Shown: positions 7,816 through 16,724 of the stretch, one piece after another
Layout: each line of letters starts with the position of its first letter
Position numbering within the stretch: position 1 is the stretch's first letter
Source: Kamptonema formosum PCC 10802
GTDB taxonomy: Bacteria > Cyanobacteriota > Cyanobacteriia > Cyanobacteriales > Oscillatoriaceae
Length of the DNA: 44,429 nt
Assembly: GCF_000332335.1 (NCBI RefSeq)
Contig: NZ_KB235948.1
Coordinates: 4,665,243-4,709,671, forward strand
Direction: 5' to 3'
Translations under genes and position numbers: made by a program
The notes under the pieces: model-generated
Told to the model about the DNA's origin: nothing
The model's database searches: none
What the model saw: only the letters and a program-made list of their open reading frames with translations

Positions 7816-8853
7816 ATGACCATCAACCGGTGCTCTAGCTCATCTAGCTTCCAGGCAACGACTGAACACAGAGATGCGGGCTTTGAGGGAAACGACTCTC
7901 AGCGGTCACCTGCTGCGCAACAGGTTCCGCTAGCGTCGATTGTGCTGGCGCACTACCAGCCCCGGCATTATTTTGATGAGGTTGCCATGCAGCAGCTAAC
8001 GGCTAGCGTGAGGGAACACGGCATCCTGCAGCCGCTGCTGGTGCGACCGGCAGGCATTGGCCAGTACGAACTGGTGGCAGGGGAGCGCCGGTATAGGGCA
8101 GCCCGGGCAGCTGGACTGACTGAAGTGCCGGTGGTGGTGCGCCAGATGACTGATTCTCAAGCTATCCAGTACGCCCTGGTGGAGAACTTGCAGCGCAAGG
8201 ATTTGAACCCACTGGAGGAAACCCAAGGAATCCTGCAACTGCTGGCCATGCGGCTGGACTGCGATCGTGCCGGTGTTGAGAGCAAGCTCTACCGGCTCGA
8301 CAATCAAGCCAAAAAGAAAGCTACCCAAAGCGCTTTGAGCAGACTGTCAAGGGAAGCAGGTGAGGCCGAAGTTGGGGACAGACCGGCGAGTGTAGCTCCG
8401 TCAGGGGAGGGAGAGGGGGAAATTCCCCAAAGCACTTTGGGAAAATCAGACCGGGAAATAGTAGAGCAGGTATTTGCTGAGCTGGCGCGGATGACCTGGC
8501 AGTCCTTCGTCCGCACCAGACTGCCCCTGCTCAACCTGCCGCCGGAAATCCTGGAACCCCTCCGCCAGGGGCGCATCGAGTGGACAAAGGCCAAGGAAAT
8601 TGCCAAGCTGGAGTCGGAGGCGGAGCGGGGGGCGCTGCTGGAAGAAGCGAGGGCTCACTCTCTGACGCTGCGCCAAGTGCAAAAACTGGTCAAGGAAAAG
8701 AAAGCGCCCAGAGAGCGAGCAGAGCTGCAAGCGGAGATCGAGGAGATATTGAAGAGAGCTAGGAAGTTTGCGGCGTGGGACGACAGCGAGAAGTGCGACA
8801 GGCTAAAATTGCTGCTGGCAGAACTGAAATTGCTGCTGCCTGGGGAGGAGTGA
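7816..8853 (+). CDS. ParB/Spo0J-type partition-like protein
   Basis: A 345-residue protein with an N-terminal ParB/Srx domain: [14 protein letters not shown] near residue 34, then [13 protein letters not shown] at about 89-101, the CTP/nucleotide-binding signature, and [17 protein letters not shown]. The centre should be the helix-turn-helix ([11 protein letters not shown] then [19 protein letters not shown]), and the C-terminus is helical and charged. ParB proteins bind parS sites and slide as CTP-dependent clamps, normally with a ParA ATPase. No ParA gene and no parS-like palindrome were recognised here, so this is an orphan. Residues about 170-200 form a low-complexity insert (rich in Ser, Gly and Glu) between the domains. 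It does not by itself indicate a plasmid. Confidence 0.88.
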   Translation: MTINRCSSSSSFQATTEHRDAGFEGNDSQRSPAAQQVPLASIVLAHYQPRHYFDEVAMQQLTASVREHGILQPLLVRPAGIGQYELVAGERRYRAARAAGLTEVPVVVRQMTDSQAIQYALVENLQRKDLNPLEETQGILQLLAMRLDCDRAGVESKLYRLDNQAKKKATQSALSRLSREAGEAEVGDRPASVAPSGEGEGEIPQSTLGKSDREIVEQVFAELARMTWQSFVRTRLPLLNLPPEILEPLRQGRIEWTKAKEIAKLESEAERGALLEEARAHSLTLRQVQKLVKEKKAPRERAELQAEIEEILKRARKFAAWDDSEKCDRLKLLLAELKLLLPGEE

Positions 8854-8916
8854 AAAGCTTAGTTGAGGGGGAGATCCCTGTGCTATAGTGTGGGCGCTTT
8901 GCCTGCGGAATTGGAC

Positions 8917-9330
8917 ATGCGGAGTTTGACATTCAGTCAAATCAAAGAGCCGGTCGCATTGCTGAGCAAAAAAACCGACTCGCTGCGTCAGTGTTCTATC
9001 TGCCGGTGTGGACACCACTGACAAGCAAATCAAGACCGGCATGAGGGAGAACCGAGAAATTTGGGAGAGCCCTCCAACCCCGGAGCGACTGCCGGCGGTG
9101 CTGGCCGAACAGGAAACGCTTTTCAATGCGCTTTTCAATGCGCTTTTCAACGATCCCGATCGCGGCTGAGCAATGAGCGCAGGAGAATGCCAAGCCAAAA
9201 GACTTCACTGATAGCCTGAATCTTTGCAAGACCTCGCTTAAAAGATAGAGCGGTGGCTGCAGGCGCTTGACAGGCAACAAGAGGACAAGCCGCGATGGCA
9301 AAAATGCTCCAAAAGCTGGTAACACGATGG
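8917..9330 (+). pseudogene. Probable decayed gene of unknown family
   Basis: Pieces of charged, helical coding sequence can be read on the plus strand but not in one frame: LTFSQIKEPVALLSKKTDSL from the ATG at 8917, then after a frame change VDTTDKQIKTGMRENREIW through PERLPAVLAEQETLF to a stop at 9167, then KIERWLQALDRQQEDKPRW near 9250-9310 with an in-frame stop just before it. A 14-base direct repeat (CTTTTCAATGCG type) is triplicated at about 9119-9150. I do not recognise the family. Confidence 0.35.
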
Positions 9331-9375
9331 CTGTGGCCATATCAGGAAAAGGTATAAAAATCTTAACATAAACGG

Positions 9376-9404
9376 TTGTCATTTTAAAATTAATCAGTTA
9401 TACT
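9376..9404 (+). promoter_or_regulatory. Sigma-70-type promoter for the hydrolase/dioxygenase cluster
   Basis: TTGTCA at 9376-9381 and TATACT at 9399-9404 are separated by exactly 17 bases. The first gene starts at 9595, so the transcript would have a leader of about 180 nt. It is one of the two best promoter matches I found in the window. Confidence 0.65.
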
Positions 9405-9424
9405 ACTGACTATACAAAAAATGT

Positions 9425-9506
9425 CCCACGGGAGGATTGCGTAAGACTTGAACGAACTTAAGGGAGCTTAATAATCCCAGTCACAACGCCCAAGAGAGCC
9501 CGTGGG
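9425..9506 (+). promoter_or_regulatory. Possible structured 5' leader with an 8-bp outer stem
   Basis: CCCACGGG at 9425-9432 is perfectly complementary to CCCGTGGG at 9499-9506, enclosing 66 bases that contain AAGGGAGCTTAATAATCCC. It lies in the predicted leader of the following gene. It matches no riboswitch class I know. It could be a cis-regulatory RNA, an operator or chance. Confidence 0.35.
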
Positions 9507-9594
9507 CAAGTTTATTCTCAATCTTCCTCGGAGGCGCTGAACTAAGTGTCATTCGACCTGAAAAACTTAGGTAAAAAAAGGATTCTAGGCCAAA

Positions 9595-10629
9595 ATGAAA
9601 CGTTTAATCGTTTGCTGTGATGGAACTTGGCAAAAATTAACCGACCCCTGTCCAACCAACGTCGTTAAAATTGCACAAGCGATTAAGCCTGTCGCTAGTG
9701 ATGGAACGCTTCAGTTACTCTACTATGATGAGGGCGTCGGTACGGATGAGGATGCAGCAGAGAGGTTTTTGGGGGGAGCTTTCGGCAAAGGAATTGACCA
9801 AAATATCCAAGATGCGTATCGCTTTCTTTGCCTGAACTATGTTGAGGGAGATGAAATTTACCTGTTTGGCTTCAGTCGTGGCGCTTATACGGTCAGGAGT
9901 CTGGCCGGACTGATGTATAACACCGGCCTGTTAAAACGCGAAAACATCCGTCAAGCGCCGGAAGCTTATCAGCTTTACTGTAACAGGGGGATTGCGCCGA
10001 GTGACGAGGAGGCAAAAGACTTCCGGAAAGAAAATAGTCTTGGAAGTCGGGTTGAAATCACCCTTTTAGGTTGCTGGGATACAGTCGGTTCTTTGGGAAT
10101 TCCCGATCTATCGTACTTTGGGCCACTCACGCAACAGCTCAACAATCAATACAGGTTCCACGACACTCAGCTGAATAAAAAGATTAAAAACGCCCTCCAT
10201 GCGGTGGCGATTGATGAGCAGCGCAAAGTCTTCAATGTCACGCCGATGCACAAACATCCTGACGCTCCAGACCAAGTGCTGCGCCAAGTCTGGTTTCCAG
10301 GAGATCATGGCTGTGTCGGCGGTGGGACGCTGAAGAAAAGTAAATTAGCAGATGGCACTTTGAAGTGGATGATTGAATCTATTGGCTCCTTAGGACTGGG
10401 TCTGGAGTTCGATATCAGTAAAATCAATCCTCCTCTTGACTTTGACTATACCTGCGATTTTCAGGTAAAGAGCATCATCGAGAAGGCCACAAAACTGGGG
10501 GGAACTATACTTCGGGAGATTGGAGATGAAATTGATGAATTGCATGAAAGTGTAAAATTGCGCTGGAAACAGCGATCGGACTACCGACCCCCCAACTTGA
10601 AAAAGTACCTAGACAAACTAGAAGCATAA
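9595..10629 (+). CDS. DUF2235 alpha/beta-hydrolase (lipase-like)
   Basis: A 344-residue protein of the DUF2235 family, the fold found in the phospholipase domain of Tle1-type type VI effectors and in free-standing bacterial proteins. Start: MKRLIVCCDGTWQ, the typical family N-terminus. Nucleophile motif GFSRGAYTVRSLAGL with Ser94; oxyanion/aspartate regions are likely in YDEGVGT and LGCWDTVGSLG; a late His is present in WFPGDHGCVGGG. There is no signal peptide, so it is probably cytoplasmic. It is followed after 98 bases by a cyclooxygenase-like gene. A role in releasing fatty acid from lipid for that enzyme is an inference; the substrate is unknown. Confidence 0.85.
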   Translation: MKRLIVCCDGTWQKLTDPCPTNVVKIAQAIKPVASDGTLQLLYYDEGVGTDEDAAERFLGGAFGKGIDQNIQDAYRFLCLNYVEGDEIYLFGFSRGAYTVRSLAGLMYNTGLLKRENIRQAPEAYQLYCNRGIAPSDEEAKDFRKENSLGSRVEITLLGCWDTVGSLGIPDLSYFGPLTQQLNNQYRFHDTQLNKKIKNALHAVAIDEQRKVFNVTPMHKHPDAPDQVLRQVWFPGDHGCVGGGTLKKSKLADGTLKWMIESIGSLGLGLEFDISKINPPLDFDYTCDFQVKSIIEKATKLGGTILREIGDEIDELHESVKLRWKQRSDYRPPNLKKYLDKLEA

Positions 10630-10727
10630 CCCTAACCTAGAGATGCTGGGGGAGCGTTTTAGACGCCCCCATCTAGCAGGTTAAGCTGGGATCAGTCACA
10701 TCTACAGGACCCACAAGGAAAACAATT

Positions 10728-12368
10728 ATGGCCTCACAAAGAGACACATCAAGAGACGGGCTAAGAAATAAAGTTGAGACTTTGTTGCTGACAAAGTTTA
10801 AGCCGATGTGGGCTTTTATTCAAAGCAACGATTTTCTCAAGAGGGCAGTTAATAAAACTCTCATCAATAATGCCATCAATAAAATTCCCAATCGTCCCTA
10901 TCCGTTCAGTACGAAGTCTCCTTACACGTCTTGGGAGTCATTAAACGATCGCACTTATTCCGGACTCCACCTACCGCCTACGAGTTGGAAACCTTTAACC
11001 GATCGCAACTATATAGGCGTTAACTTAACCCCTGGGGAGGAGTTCGAGACAAATCTTCCTCCTGTCGAAGACCTAGCGGTCTTATATAAGAAGACCGGAG
11101 AAACTAAATACTCCCCAAAATCCAGCCTGATTTTCCCCTATTTCGTTCAGTGGTTTACCGACAGTTTTCTGCGTACAGACCGGCAGAATCACCTCAGGAA
11201 TAGTTCAAATCACCAAATCGACCTTTGTAATGTCTATGGATTGACCCCAGAAATTACTCGTCTGTTGAGGTCTTATCAAGGGGGGAAACTAAAAAGCCAA
11301 ATTATCAATGGGGAAGAATATCCTCCTTTTTACTACGATGAGAATGGCCAAGCCAAGGAAGAATTCAAAGGAATGCCTCATCTAGTAACCGCTGAAGGGG
11401 TTAATAAAGCAGATACCTTACCCCCAGAAAGAAAACAAAAGTTATTTGCTCTGGGGTTAGAGGTTGAGCGGGCCAATGTCCAAATTGGTTATGTGATGCT
11501 GAACGTTCTTTGCTTACGAGAGCACAATCGCGTGTGCGATCTCTTAGCAAAGAGTTATCCCACTTGGGATGACGAGCGACTGTATCACACAGCCAGAAAC
11601 ATTGTGATGGTTGAGTTCCTCAAAATTGTGCTTGAGGATTATATTAACCACATCACCCCCTATCAATTTCAATTCTTCACCGATCCCCTTGCGTTTACTA
11701 ATGAGAAATGGTATCGCACGAATTGGATGTCGGTAGAATTTACTCTAGTCTATCGCTGGCACAGTATGCTGCCCGATACGATCGTGTGCGACGGGCAAAA
11801 CATTCCTGTCCCCGACACGATGTGGAACAATGAGATGATTATTAAGAAGGGTTTGGGAGCTATATTTGAGGAATCTTGCTCCCAACCGGCAGCCCAACTG
11901 AGCTTATTCAACACGCCTGATTTCCTGGTACACACTGAGCTGGCCAGTATTCGGTTAGGTCGCGCGGCAAAACTGCGGACTTATAACGATTACCGCGAGT
12001 TGTGCAAGTATCCGCGCGTCACCGATTTCAATCAAATTAGTGGCGATGAAAAAGTTCAAAAAGAACTGGAGCGCTTGTACGGGCATGTAGACAATATTGA
12101 GCTATATGTGGGGCTCTACGCAGAAGACCTGCGGCCAAATTCAGCTTTGCCTCCCTTGGTGGGCCGGCTGATAGGCATTGATGCCTTTTCTCAAGCGTTC
12201 ACCAATCCTCTGCTCGCAGAGCATGTTTTCAATCCAGAAACTTTTTCACCAGTAGGGTGGGAAGAGATTATGAATACGAAGACTCTCTCCCAGGTGTTGA
12301 ATCGCAATGTTCCTCCAGGGAAAGAGTATAATGTTTCTTTCTATCGCGAGGGTTGGCAGCCGGTGTAA
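10728..12368 (+). CDS. Cyclooxygenase-like heme dioxygenase (animal-type heme peroxidase superfamily)
   Basis: A 546-residue protein clearly homologous to animal prostaglandin G/H synthases over the whole catalytic domain, without the EGF module or signal peptide. Matching blocks: YTSWESLNDRTYSG (residues about 65-78), LCLREHNRVCDLLA with PTWDDERL, the radical-site segment EFTLVYRWHSMLPD with Tyr342, Trp344 and proximal His345 (Tyr385/His388 in COX numbering), ELERLYGHVDNIELYVGL, and IGIDAFSQAFTNPL, whose Ser aligns with the aspirin-acetylated serine. The distal heme region reads FVQWFTD: Gln141 is kept but the distal His is Asp145. Bacterial relatives oxygenate unsaturated fatty acids to hydroperoxides. 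Good ribosome-binding site (AAGGA). Product and position specificity cannot be read from sequence. Confidence 0.9.
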   Translation: MASQRDTSRDGLRNKVETLLLTKFKPMWAFIQSNDFLKRAVNKTLINNAINKIPNRPYPFSTKSPYTSWESLNDRTYSGLHLPPTSWKPLTDRNYIGVNLTPGEEFETNLPPVEDLAVLYKKTGETKYSPKSSLIFPYFVQWFTDSFLRTDRQNHLRNSSNHQIDLCNVYGLTPEITRLLRSYQGGKLKSQIINGEEYPPFYYDENGQAKEEFKGMPHLVTAEGVNKADTLPPERKQKLFALGLEVERANVQIGYVMLNVLCLREHNRVCDLLAKSYPTWDDERLYHTARNIVMVEFLKIVLEDYINHITPYQFQFFTDPLAFTNEKWYRTNWMSVEFTLVYRWHSMLPDTIVCDGQNIPVPDTMWNNEMIIKKGLGAIFEESCSQPAAQLSLFNTPDFLVHTELASIRLGRAAKLRTYNDYRELCKYPRVTDFNQISGDEKVQKELERLYGHVDNIELYVGLYAEDLRPNSALPPLVGRLIGIDAFSQAFTNPLLAEHVFNPETFSPVGWEEIMNTKTLSQVLNRNVPPGKEYNVSFYREGWQPV

Positions 12369-12461
12369 CATTTTGCAAAGATTTTCACCCTCACCCCCCG
12401 TTCCTCCCTCTCCCCGGACGGGAGAGGGGACCATCGGTGTCAGGGCGGCCACGGGGGCATT

Positions 12462-12946
12462 GGTGTTAACTTAAGCTCCTGGCGATTGAAAGATGTTGTT
12501 GGCGAATTAACGGGGGGTTAGACCTCTGGCTAGTTTGCCAGGGTCCTGGCGATTGAAATCGCGGCTATACAGACGAAGCCCGCCTACGCGGGCTAAAGAC
12601 TAGAGAGAGATTCTCAAAATGTGCGGTTTTTTTCGAGGAAACAGGAGAAAGGGGAGAACAAGGGTTCCCAGAAAGCTCCCCTCCCCGTTCACGGGGAGGG
12701 GTTGGGGGTGGGGTCTTACCCTACATCAATTCGCCAACAGTCTCTTGAAATCGCGGCTATACAAACGAAGTCCGCCTACCCTGCGGGAAGGGCTTCGCCC
12801 AAGGCGGACTTAAGAGAAGAGCGAGAGTTTTCAAACCCGCGCAGGCGGGTTTGGTCTGTGTAGCTGCGGTTACCCTGCGGGAAGCCGCCAAGGGCGGCTA
12901 CAACCGCCCAGAGGCTGCGGAACACAGCTTAAATTGACACTAATGC
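12462..12946. repeat. Long form of a dispersed palindromic element (MITE-like)
   Basis: The left end TTAACTTAAGCTCCTGGCG and the right end CAGCTTAAATTGACACTAAT are approximate inverted repeats. Inside are hairpins built of CGCGGCTATACAAACGAAG with GCGGGCT or GCGGACTT, a long GGGGAGGGGTTGGGGGTGGG tract and CTGGTTAG-type flanks. The reverse complement of about 43612-43955 is the same element over most of its length; a short deletion form is at 40860-41060. No transposase is encoded. The small open frames inside it are repeat translation. Confidence 0.8.
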
Positions 12947-13016
12947 CACGGGGGCCCGCCCCTACTGCCGGGAAGGGGAACCCCTACCGTCACAATCAAC
13001 TGTTAAAAGGTGGTTT

Positions 13017-14216
13017 ATGGACAAGAAATTATTTACGGAATATCCCGAACAGGATGAGCGCAAATACTACGAACTTGTGATTGAACAAGTCAGGATGCGT
13101 ATGGATAATCTTTATAAGGATAAAGATCGGGCCCTGCGAGATACCCATACGAAAAGCCACGCTGCTGTTAAAGCAACTCTCGAAATCTTTGACTTTGATG
13201 AGGAAGCGATTAAACGCGAATTGAGCGAGCGCACCGCGCTGACTCCTTCCCAGGTTAAAGGGATTTCCATGAAGCAAGGCTTGCTCTCCTCACCCAAACA
13301 ATATCCTGTTTGGCTGCGATTGGCAAACGGGGCCTTCCAAATAAAAAATGATTACGAGGCAGACACCCGCTCAATGGCAATCAAAGTGATGGGGGTTGAG
13401 GGGGAGCGGCTTGAGCACAGCTATGAGTCGAAAACTCAGGACATTATTGTACACAATTCAGAGTTTTTCTTTGTAAAAACCATCAGAGACTACTACGGCT
13501 TTTTCTCTGCGGTCGTTGAGTCAAAGGAGGCAACAAAGAAGTGGCTCTTTCAACATCCCGTGCAGTTCTTAGCGCTCCTCAAGGGGACGAGCGAGGTTCC
13601 GAAAAGTTTACTGACACAGCGGTATTGGAGCAGTTCAGCCTCTGCTTTGGGTCTGCCGCCCGATTTCGACCCCTCGCAGACGAGTGTCCTTCCTGTCGAA
13701 TATCCGGCTGTGATTAAGTATGCGTTTACTCCAGTTTCACCCAAACCACCGCACGACAAGATTCCATACAAGTCTCGACCTGGGATTCCTAAATGGCCCT
13801 TCACAGATCGCGCGAAAGCACTCGGCTTAGATCCGAGTCAGCCGGACAATTACTACCGGGATGATATCATTCAATCCCTTGCGAAACCGGACGCTGAATA
13901 CTGTTGGGAGTTTGGCATTCAGTTCCAAGCCAGCCCAAACATGTCCATCGAGGATACCACGGTTACGTGGAAGGAAAAGGAATCGCCGTTTTTCACAGTA
14001 GGTCGTCTCACCGTCAAGCATCAAATCATTGATTTCGAGAAACAATACGATTTCTGTGAGAACCTGCGATTTTCTCCCTGGAACGGTCTAGCAGTCCACC
14101 GTCCGGTGGGTTGCATCAACCGGCTGCGCGGTTTAGTTTACCCCGTTGTAGCCTCCTATCGCTATGAGAAGGGAGGTATTGCCGGTGAAGAGCCTACTGG
14201 AGACGAGACGTTTTGA
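13017..14216 (+). CDS. Catalase-like heme protein (y4iL-like branch of the catalase superfamily)
   Basis: A 399-residue protein. The distal heme face is catalase-like: RDTHTKSHAAVKATLEI with distal His44, and VHNSEFFFVKTIRDYYGF with distal Asn147, matching the NNTPVFFIRD segment of catalases. The C-terminal motif FSPWNGLAVHRPVGCINRLR is typical of this catalase-like branch. The catalase proximal-Tyr motif (R-x-x-x-Y) is not evident, so true catalase activity is doubtful. Catalase-related proteins paired with lipoxygenases or dioxygenases can act on fatty-acid hydroperoxides, for example as allene oxide synthases. The neighbouring cyclooxygenase-like gene makes that role attractive but unproven. 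A repeat element separates the two genes, so co-transcription is uncertain. RBS AAGGTGG before ATG 13017. Confidence 0.82.
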   Translation: MDKKLFTEYPEQDERKYYELVIEQVRMRMDNLYKDKDRALRDTHTKSHAAVKATLEIFDFDEEAIKRELSERTALTPSQVKGISMKQGLLSSPKQYPVWLRLANGAFQIKNDYEADTRSMAIKVMGVEGERLEHSYESKTQDIIVHNSEFFFVKTIRDYYGFFSAVVESKEATKKWLFQHPVQFLALLKGTSEVPKSLLTQRYWSSSASALGLPPDFDPSQTSVLPVEYPAVIKYAFTPVSPKPPHDKIPYKSRPGIPKWPFTDRAKALGLDPSQPDNYYRDDIIQSLAKPDAEYCWEFGIQFQASPNMSIEDTTVTWKEKESPFFTVGRLTVKHQIIDFEKQYDFCENLRFSPWNGLAVHRPVGCINRLRGLVYPVVASYRYEKGGIAGEEPTGDETF

Positions 14217-14262
14217 GTAGCTTCTAATAAGCTGTTAGGCTTTTAACCTGCTTTGCCGGTGA

Positions 14263-14312
14263 AATGAGGCAGAGCCTCCAGATTGCGTTCCCAGCTCAAG
14301 CTGGGAACGAGA
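14263..14312. repeat. Dispersed double-hairpin repeat (GAGGCAGAGCCTC / GTTCCCAGCCTGGGAAC)
   Basis: GAGGCAGAGCCTC followed by GTTCCCAGCTCAAGCTGGGAAC, two adjacent hairpins. Related copies are at 18186-18240, 30913-30976, 36241-36290 and 43558-43610. Here it lies between the converging ends of the catalase-like and PEP-CTERM genes, where it could help stop transcription. Confidence 0.8.
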
Positions 14313-14386
14313 GATATGCAGAAGTTGTAGCGCAGCCGTCGGGCAGGCGGGCTGCGCTACGAAGGTGTTGGTTCACGCGGTTGGTT

Positions 14387-16288
14387 TTATGGTTGGCGGC
14401 GTGGTTTGGAACCCACGAGGAACGCACCGATCACTAAAAATCCCATTATCGTTGCCGGTTCGGGAACTTTTGTGGGATTAGATGTGGGCTCGATAGCGTA
14501 AAGGCTAAAGTCGGCAGTCTCGGTGTTGAAGGCGAGTTTGATCGGGAGTGCCATCGGGTTGGTGGGGTCGATCGCGTCACCGGTTCGCACGGTGAATTTC
14601 GTCACGCCTTTTGTCCCGTTGTTGTCGATCAACAGGTCGCCCAGAAGGTCGGCATAGTCGCCGAAGTTGAGGCTGTCGCCACTGCCGAAGACGCCGAGAA
14701 CTTTGTCGGCAACGGAGACGGTAAAGGGATTCTCAAAGGTGGCGGGCAAGTCCAAGATGGAGGTAAACAGGGAGTCACTGTCCATCTCATAGTCAAACCC
14801 GTAGGCGGTGGGCGGGTCAAACCAGTGGCCTGTCGTTACGCCGCAAAAACTCATGGAATTAGCGGTCTGGATGGGACAATTGGGCAGCCAAGGGTTGAAT
14901 TGGGATGCACCTACCACATTAGAGACTGCCATGAACACCCCTTCCTGATTGTTGGCAAGTCTTGCCCAGAAACTTATCTCGCCATCATCGGTCAAGCTCC
15001 CGCGATCCATTGATAAGGCTGTAACTGTAGAACCGAGAAGGGAATCGCCCAGCGCGATAACTTTATCTTGAACACTATCCGATCCAACGAAGATGCCTGG
15101 AGTATCATACCAGAAGTTCGGTTGGTATGACTTACCCATGAAAGCAACATTGCCGTTGTTATTAAGCGAGCTAGTACCAAGGGTGTAAAAAGTCTCCTGA
15201 AGGGGGACGATCTCTCCTGCGGGATCGTAATTGTAGTAGGTTCCTGCAATCACGCTGCCATCGCTGCCATCACCAGTGAAAATGACTTGACCTTGTACGT
15301 TACCACTACCTATAATGACAGTTTTGTCACCGCCTACCGCAGTAAAGGCTGAAACCAAACCGGAATTGTTAATGTTGGCTTCACGATACGACCCCAAGAT
15401 AAACATGGGGTCGTTAGAAACAATGGGAGAAATCCCGCTTGAGTCACTGACAAAAACACCGTCTTGGGTAGTGAAACTAACCTTTCCAGCATTGTTAATG
15501 GACGGAGCTTCAAATTTAACGGAGCATACCTGGTTCGAAGCCGATCCAGGGGTACACCCTGTCATTGAAGTAACGACGGAACTACCTGCCGACGTGGCCG
15601 GCGGTTGGGCTTTGTAAACATTGGTGATACCATTGCTTCCTTTAGCAGTGAAAGCCACTTCTCCTGCATCATTCATGCTTAACCCAGGAGCGAATTCACC
15701 ATATTGAGTGCTGCTGGCAACTTCCCGTGGCACTGAACCTGGAGCCGAACCAACAACAAAGATTTTAGTTTCATTAGTCCCACGCATTTTGGCAACAAAA
15801 GCCACTTCCTTCGCTTGTGTGCCAGGAATGGAACGAAGGGCAATCCCCTGACCAAAGCTCGCAAAAGGACTCGTAGATTTGGTATCAGCTACATAGATTG
15901 GTGTAGCCCCTGCACTGGCGGTATTTGGATTGCCCAAACTAATCACCTGATAGGTCTGCCCACTAGCAGTTTTATCTGCGATGAAGGCAACTTTACCGCC
16001 TTTCGCTGCAATTCCCTTGCCCGCTTGATACATAGGGTCGGTTGACAGGTTGTAAACGTCGCTGTTCCCCCACAACAAACTGGCAGAACCGCTAGTACCC
16101 AGTCCATTGTCAATACTGGTGTACTGAGTGCTAGGAGTCAAAAACTGATTGCGCGTGTCGGCAACAGGTCGAAAAGTGAAACTAGCAGCCTTCGCTTCAC
16201 CCGCCATCAAAACCGGCAACAAACCCAAAATCGCGCTAGAAACACACAGAACCGATCGATTAAATCGAGAAAAATTGGAGTTATTCAT
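14387..16288 (-). CDS. PEP-CTERM surface/secreted protein with NxxGxVxF repeats
   Basis: A 633-residue exported protein. The ATG at 16288 (MNNSNFSRFNRSVLC) follows AGGGAAA at good distance and starts directly before a signal peptide ending near MAGEAKA; an ATG ten codons upstream is less likely. The body has repeated segments of the type NDAGEVAFTAKG, NNAGKVSFTTQDG, NNSGLVSAFT, NNNGNVAFMGK and DDGEISFWARL, spaced by about 60-80 residues and probably beta-rich. The C-terminus has the PEP-CTERM sorting signal: VPEPAT, a hydrophobic helix and a basic tail (KPRRQP), which exosortase processes for surface or extracellular delivery. Convergent with the catalase-like gene. The exact function is unknown; extracellular matrix or adhesion is typical of the class. 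Confidence 0.88.
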   Translation of the reverse strand: MNNSNFSRFNRSVLCVSSAILGLLPVLMAGEAKAASFTFRPVADTRNQFLTPSTQYTSIDNGLGTSGSASLLWGNSDVYNLSTDPMYQAGKGIAAKGGKVAFIADKTASGQTYQVISLGNPNTASAGATPIYVADTKSTSPFASFGQGIALRSIPGTQAKEVAFVAKMRGTNETKIFVVGSAPGSVPREVASSTQYGEFAPGLSMNDAGEVAFTAKGSNGITNVYKAQPPATSAGSSVVTSMTGCTPGSASNQVCSVKFEAPSINNAGKVSFTTQDGVFVSDSSGISPIVSNDPMFILGSYREANINNSGLVSAFTAVGGDKTVIIGSGNVQGQVIFTGDGSDGSVIAGTYYNYDPAGEIVPLQETFYTLGTSSLNNNGNVAFMGKSYQPNFWYDTPGIFVGSDSVQDKVIALGDSLLGSTVTALSMDRGSLTDDGEISFWARLANNQEGVFMAVSNVVGASQFNPWLPNCPIQTANSMSFCGVTTGHWFDPPTAYGFDYEMDSDSLFTSILDLPATFENPFTVSVADKVLGVFGSGDSLNFGDYADLLGDLLIDNNGTKGVTKFTVRTGDAIDPTNPMALPIKLAFNTETADFSLYAIEPTSNPTKVPEPATIMGFLVIGAFLVGSKPRRQP

Positions 16289-16667
16289 GTTGTGATTTCC
16301 CTGATACAAAGTGAACACAAACTTAGCATTTAGCCCTTAAATATGCTAATTAAAGGACTGAAATGTAACTGCATTTTACAATTAAAAGCCCATACTTTAA
16401 ATGCTTTTGTATGTGCTCATAGGAGGCTCCTAAAATTAGGTCAGACCATTTTCTCCTTAAAGGAGGCTACAGCCAATCAAGCCATCACTCCATGTCCGCT
16501 CTGAAGGTGGCTTGCTTTGCCGCGAGTTCCTTGAATTGCTCTGGCTGCTTTCTATTGTAAGCACCATCCGGAATTCTTCAAGTAGTAAAATGGAGAAAAT
16601 CGGATAAAGTTTGAGCGGATAAACTTTCTTGTCAGTCGTTGAAAAAAGTATACTTTAGTATCAAGAG

Positions 16668-16696
16668 TTGACAAAAGGTGAAAAAAGTAGTAGAAT
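16668..16696 (+). promoter_or_regulatory. Sigma-70-type promoter for the NB-ARC gene
   Basis: A perfect TTGACA at 16668-16673, 17 bases, then TAGAAT at 16691-16696. The start codon at 16725 would be about 20 nt after the transcription start. This explains why the apparent TTG start at 16668 is not a translation start: it is the -35 box. Confidence 0.7.
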
Positions 16697-16724
16697 CTCC
16701 GTAAAACTACGCAATAACTCGCCT

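Noticed and set aside
7816-8853. Plasmid or replicon origin suggested by the ParB-like gene
   Set aside because: No ParA, no parS-like palindromes, no replication gene, and housekeeping genes (pepA, raf1) surround it.
12619-12863. Two overlapping plus-strand frames of 64 and 80 codons
   Set aside because: They translate the dispersed palindromic element; a similar peptide arises from the inverse copy near 43692-43970.
16668-16724. TTG start 19 codons before the NB-ARC start
   Set aside because: The TTG is part of a perfect TTGACA -35 box with TAGAAT 17 bases later; ATG 16725 lies after the predicted transcription start.
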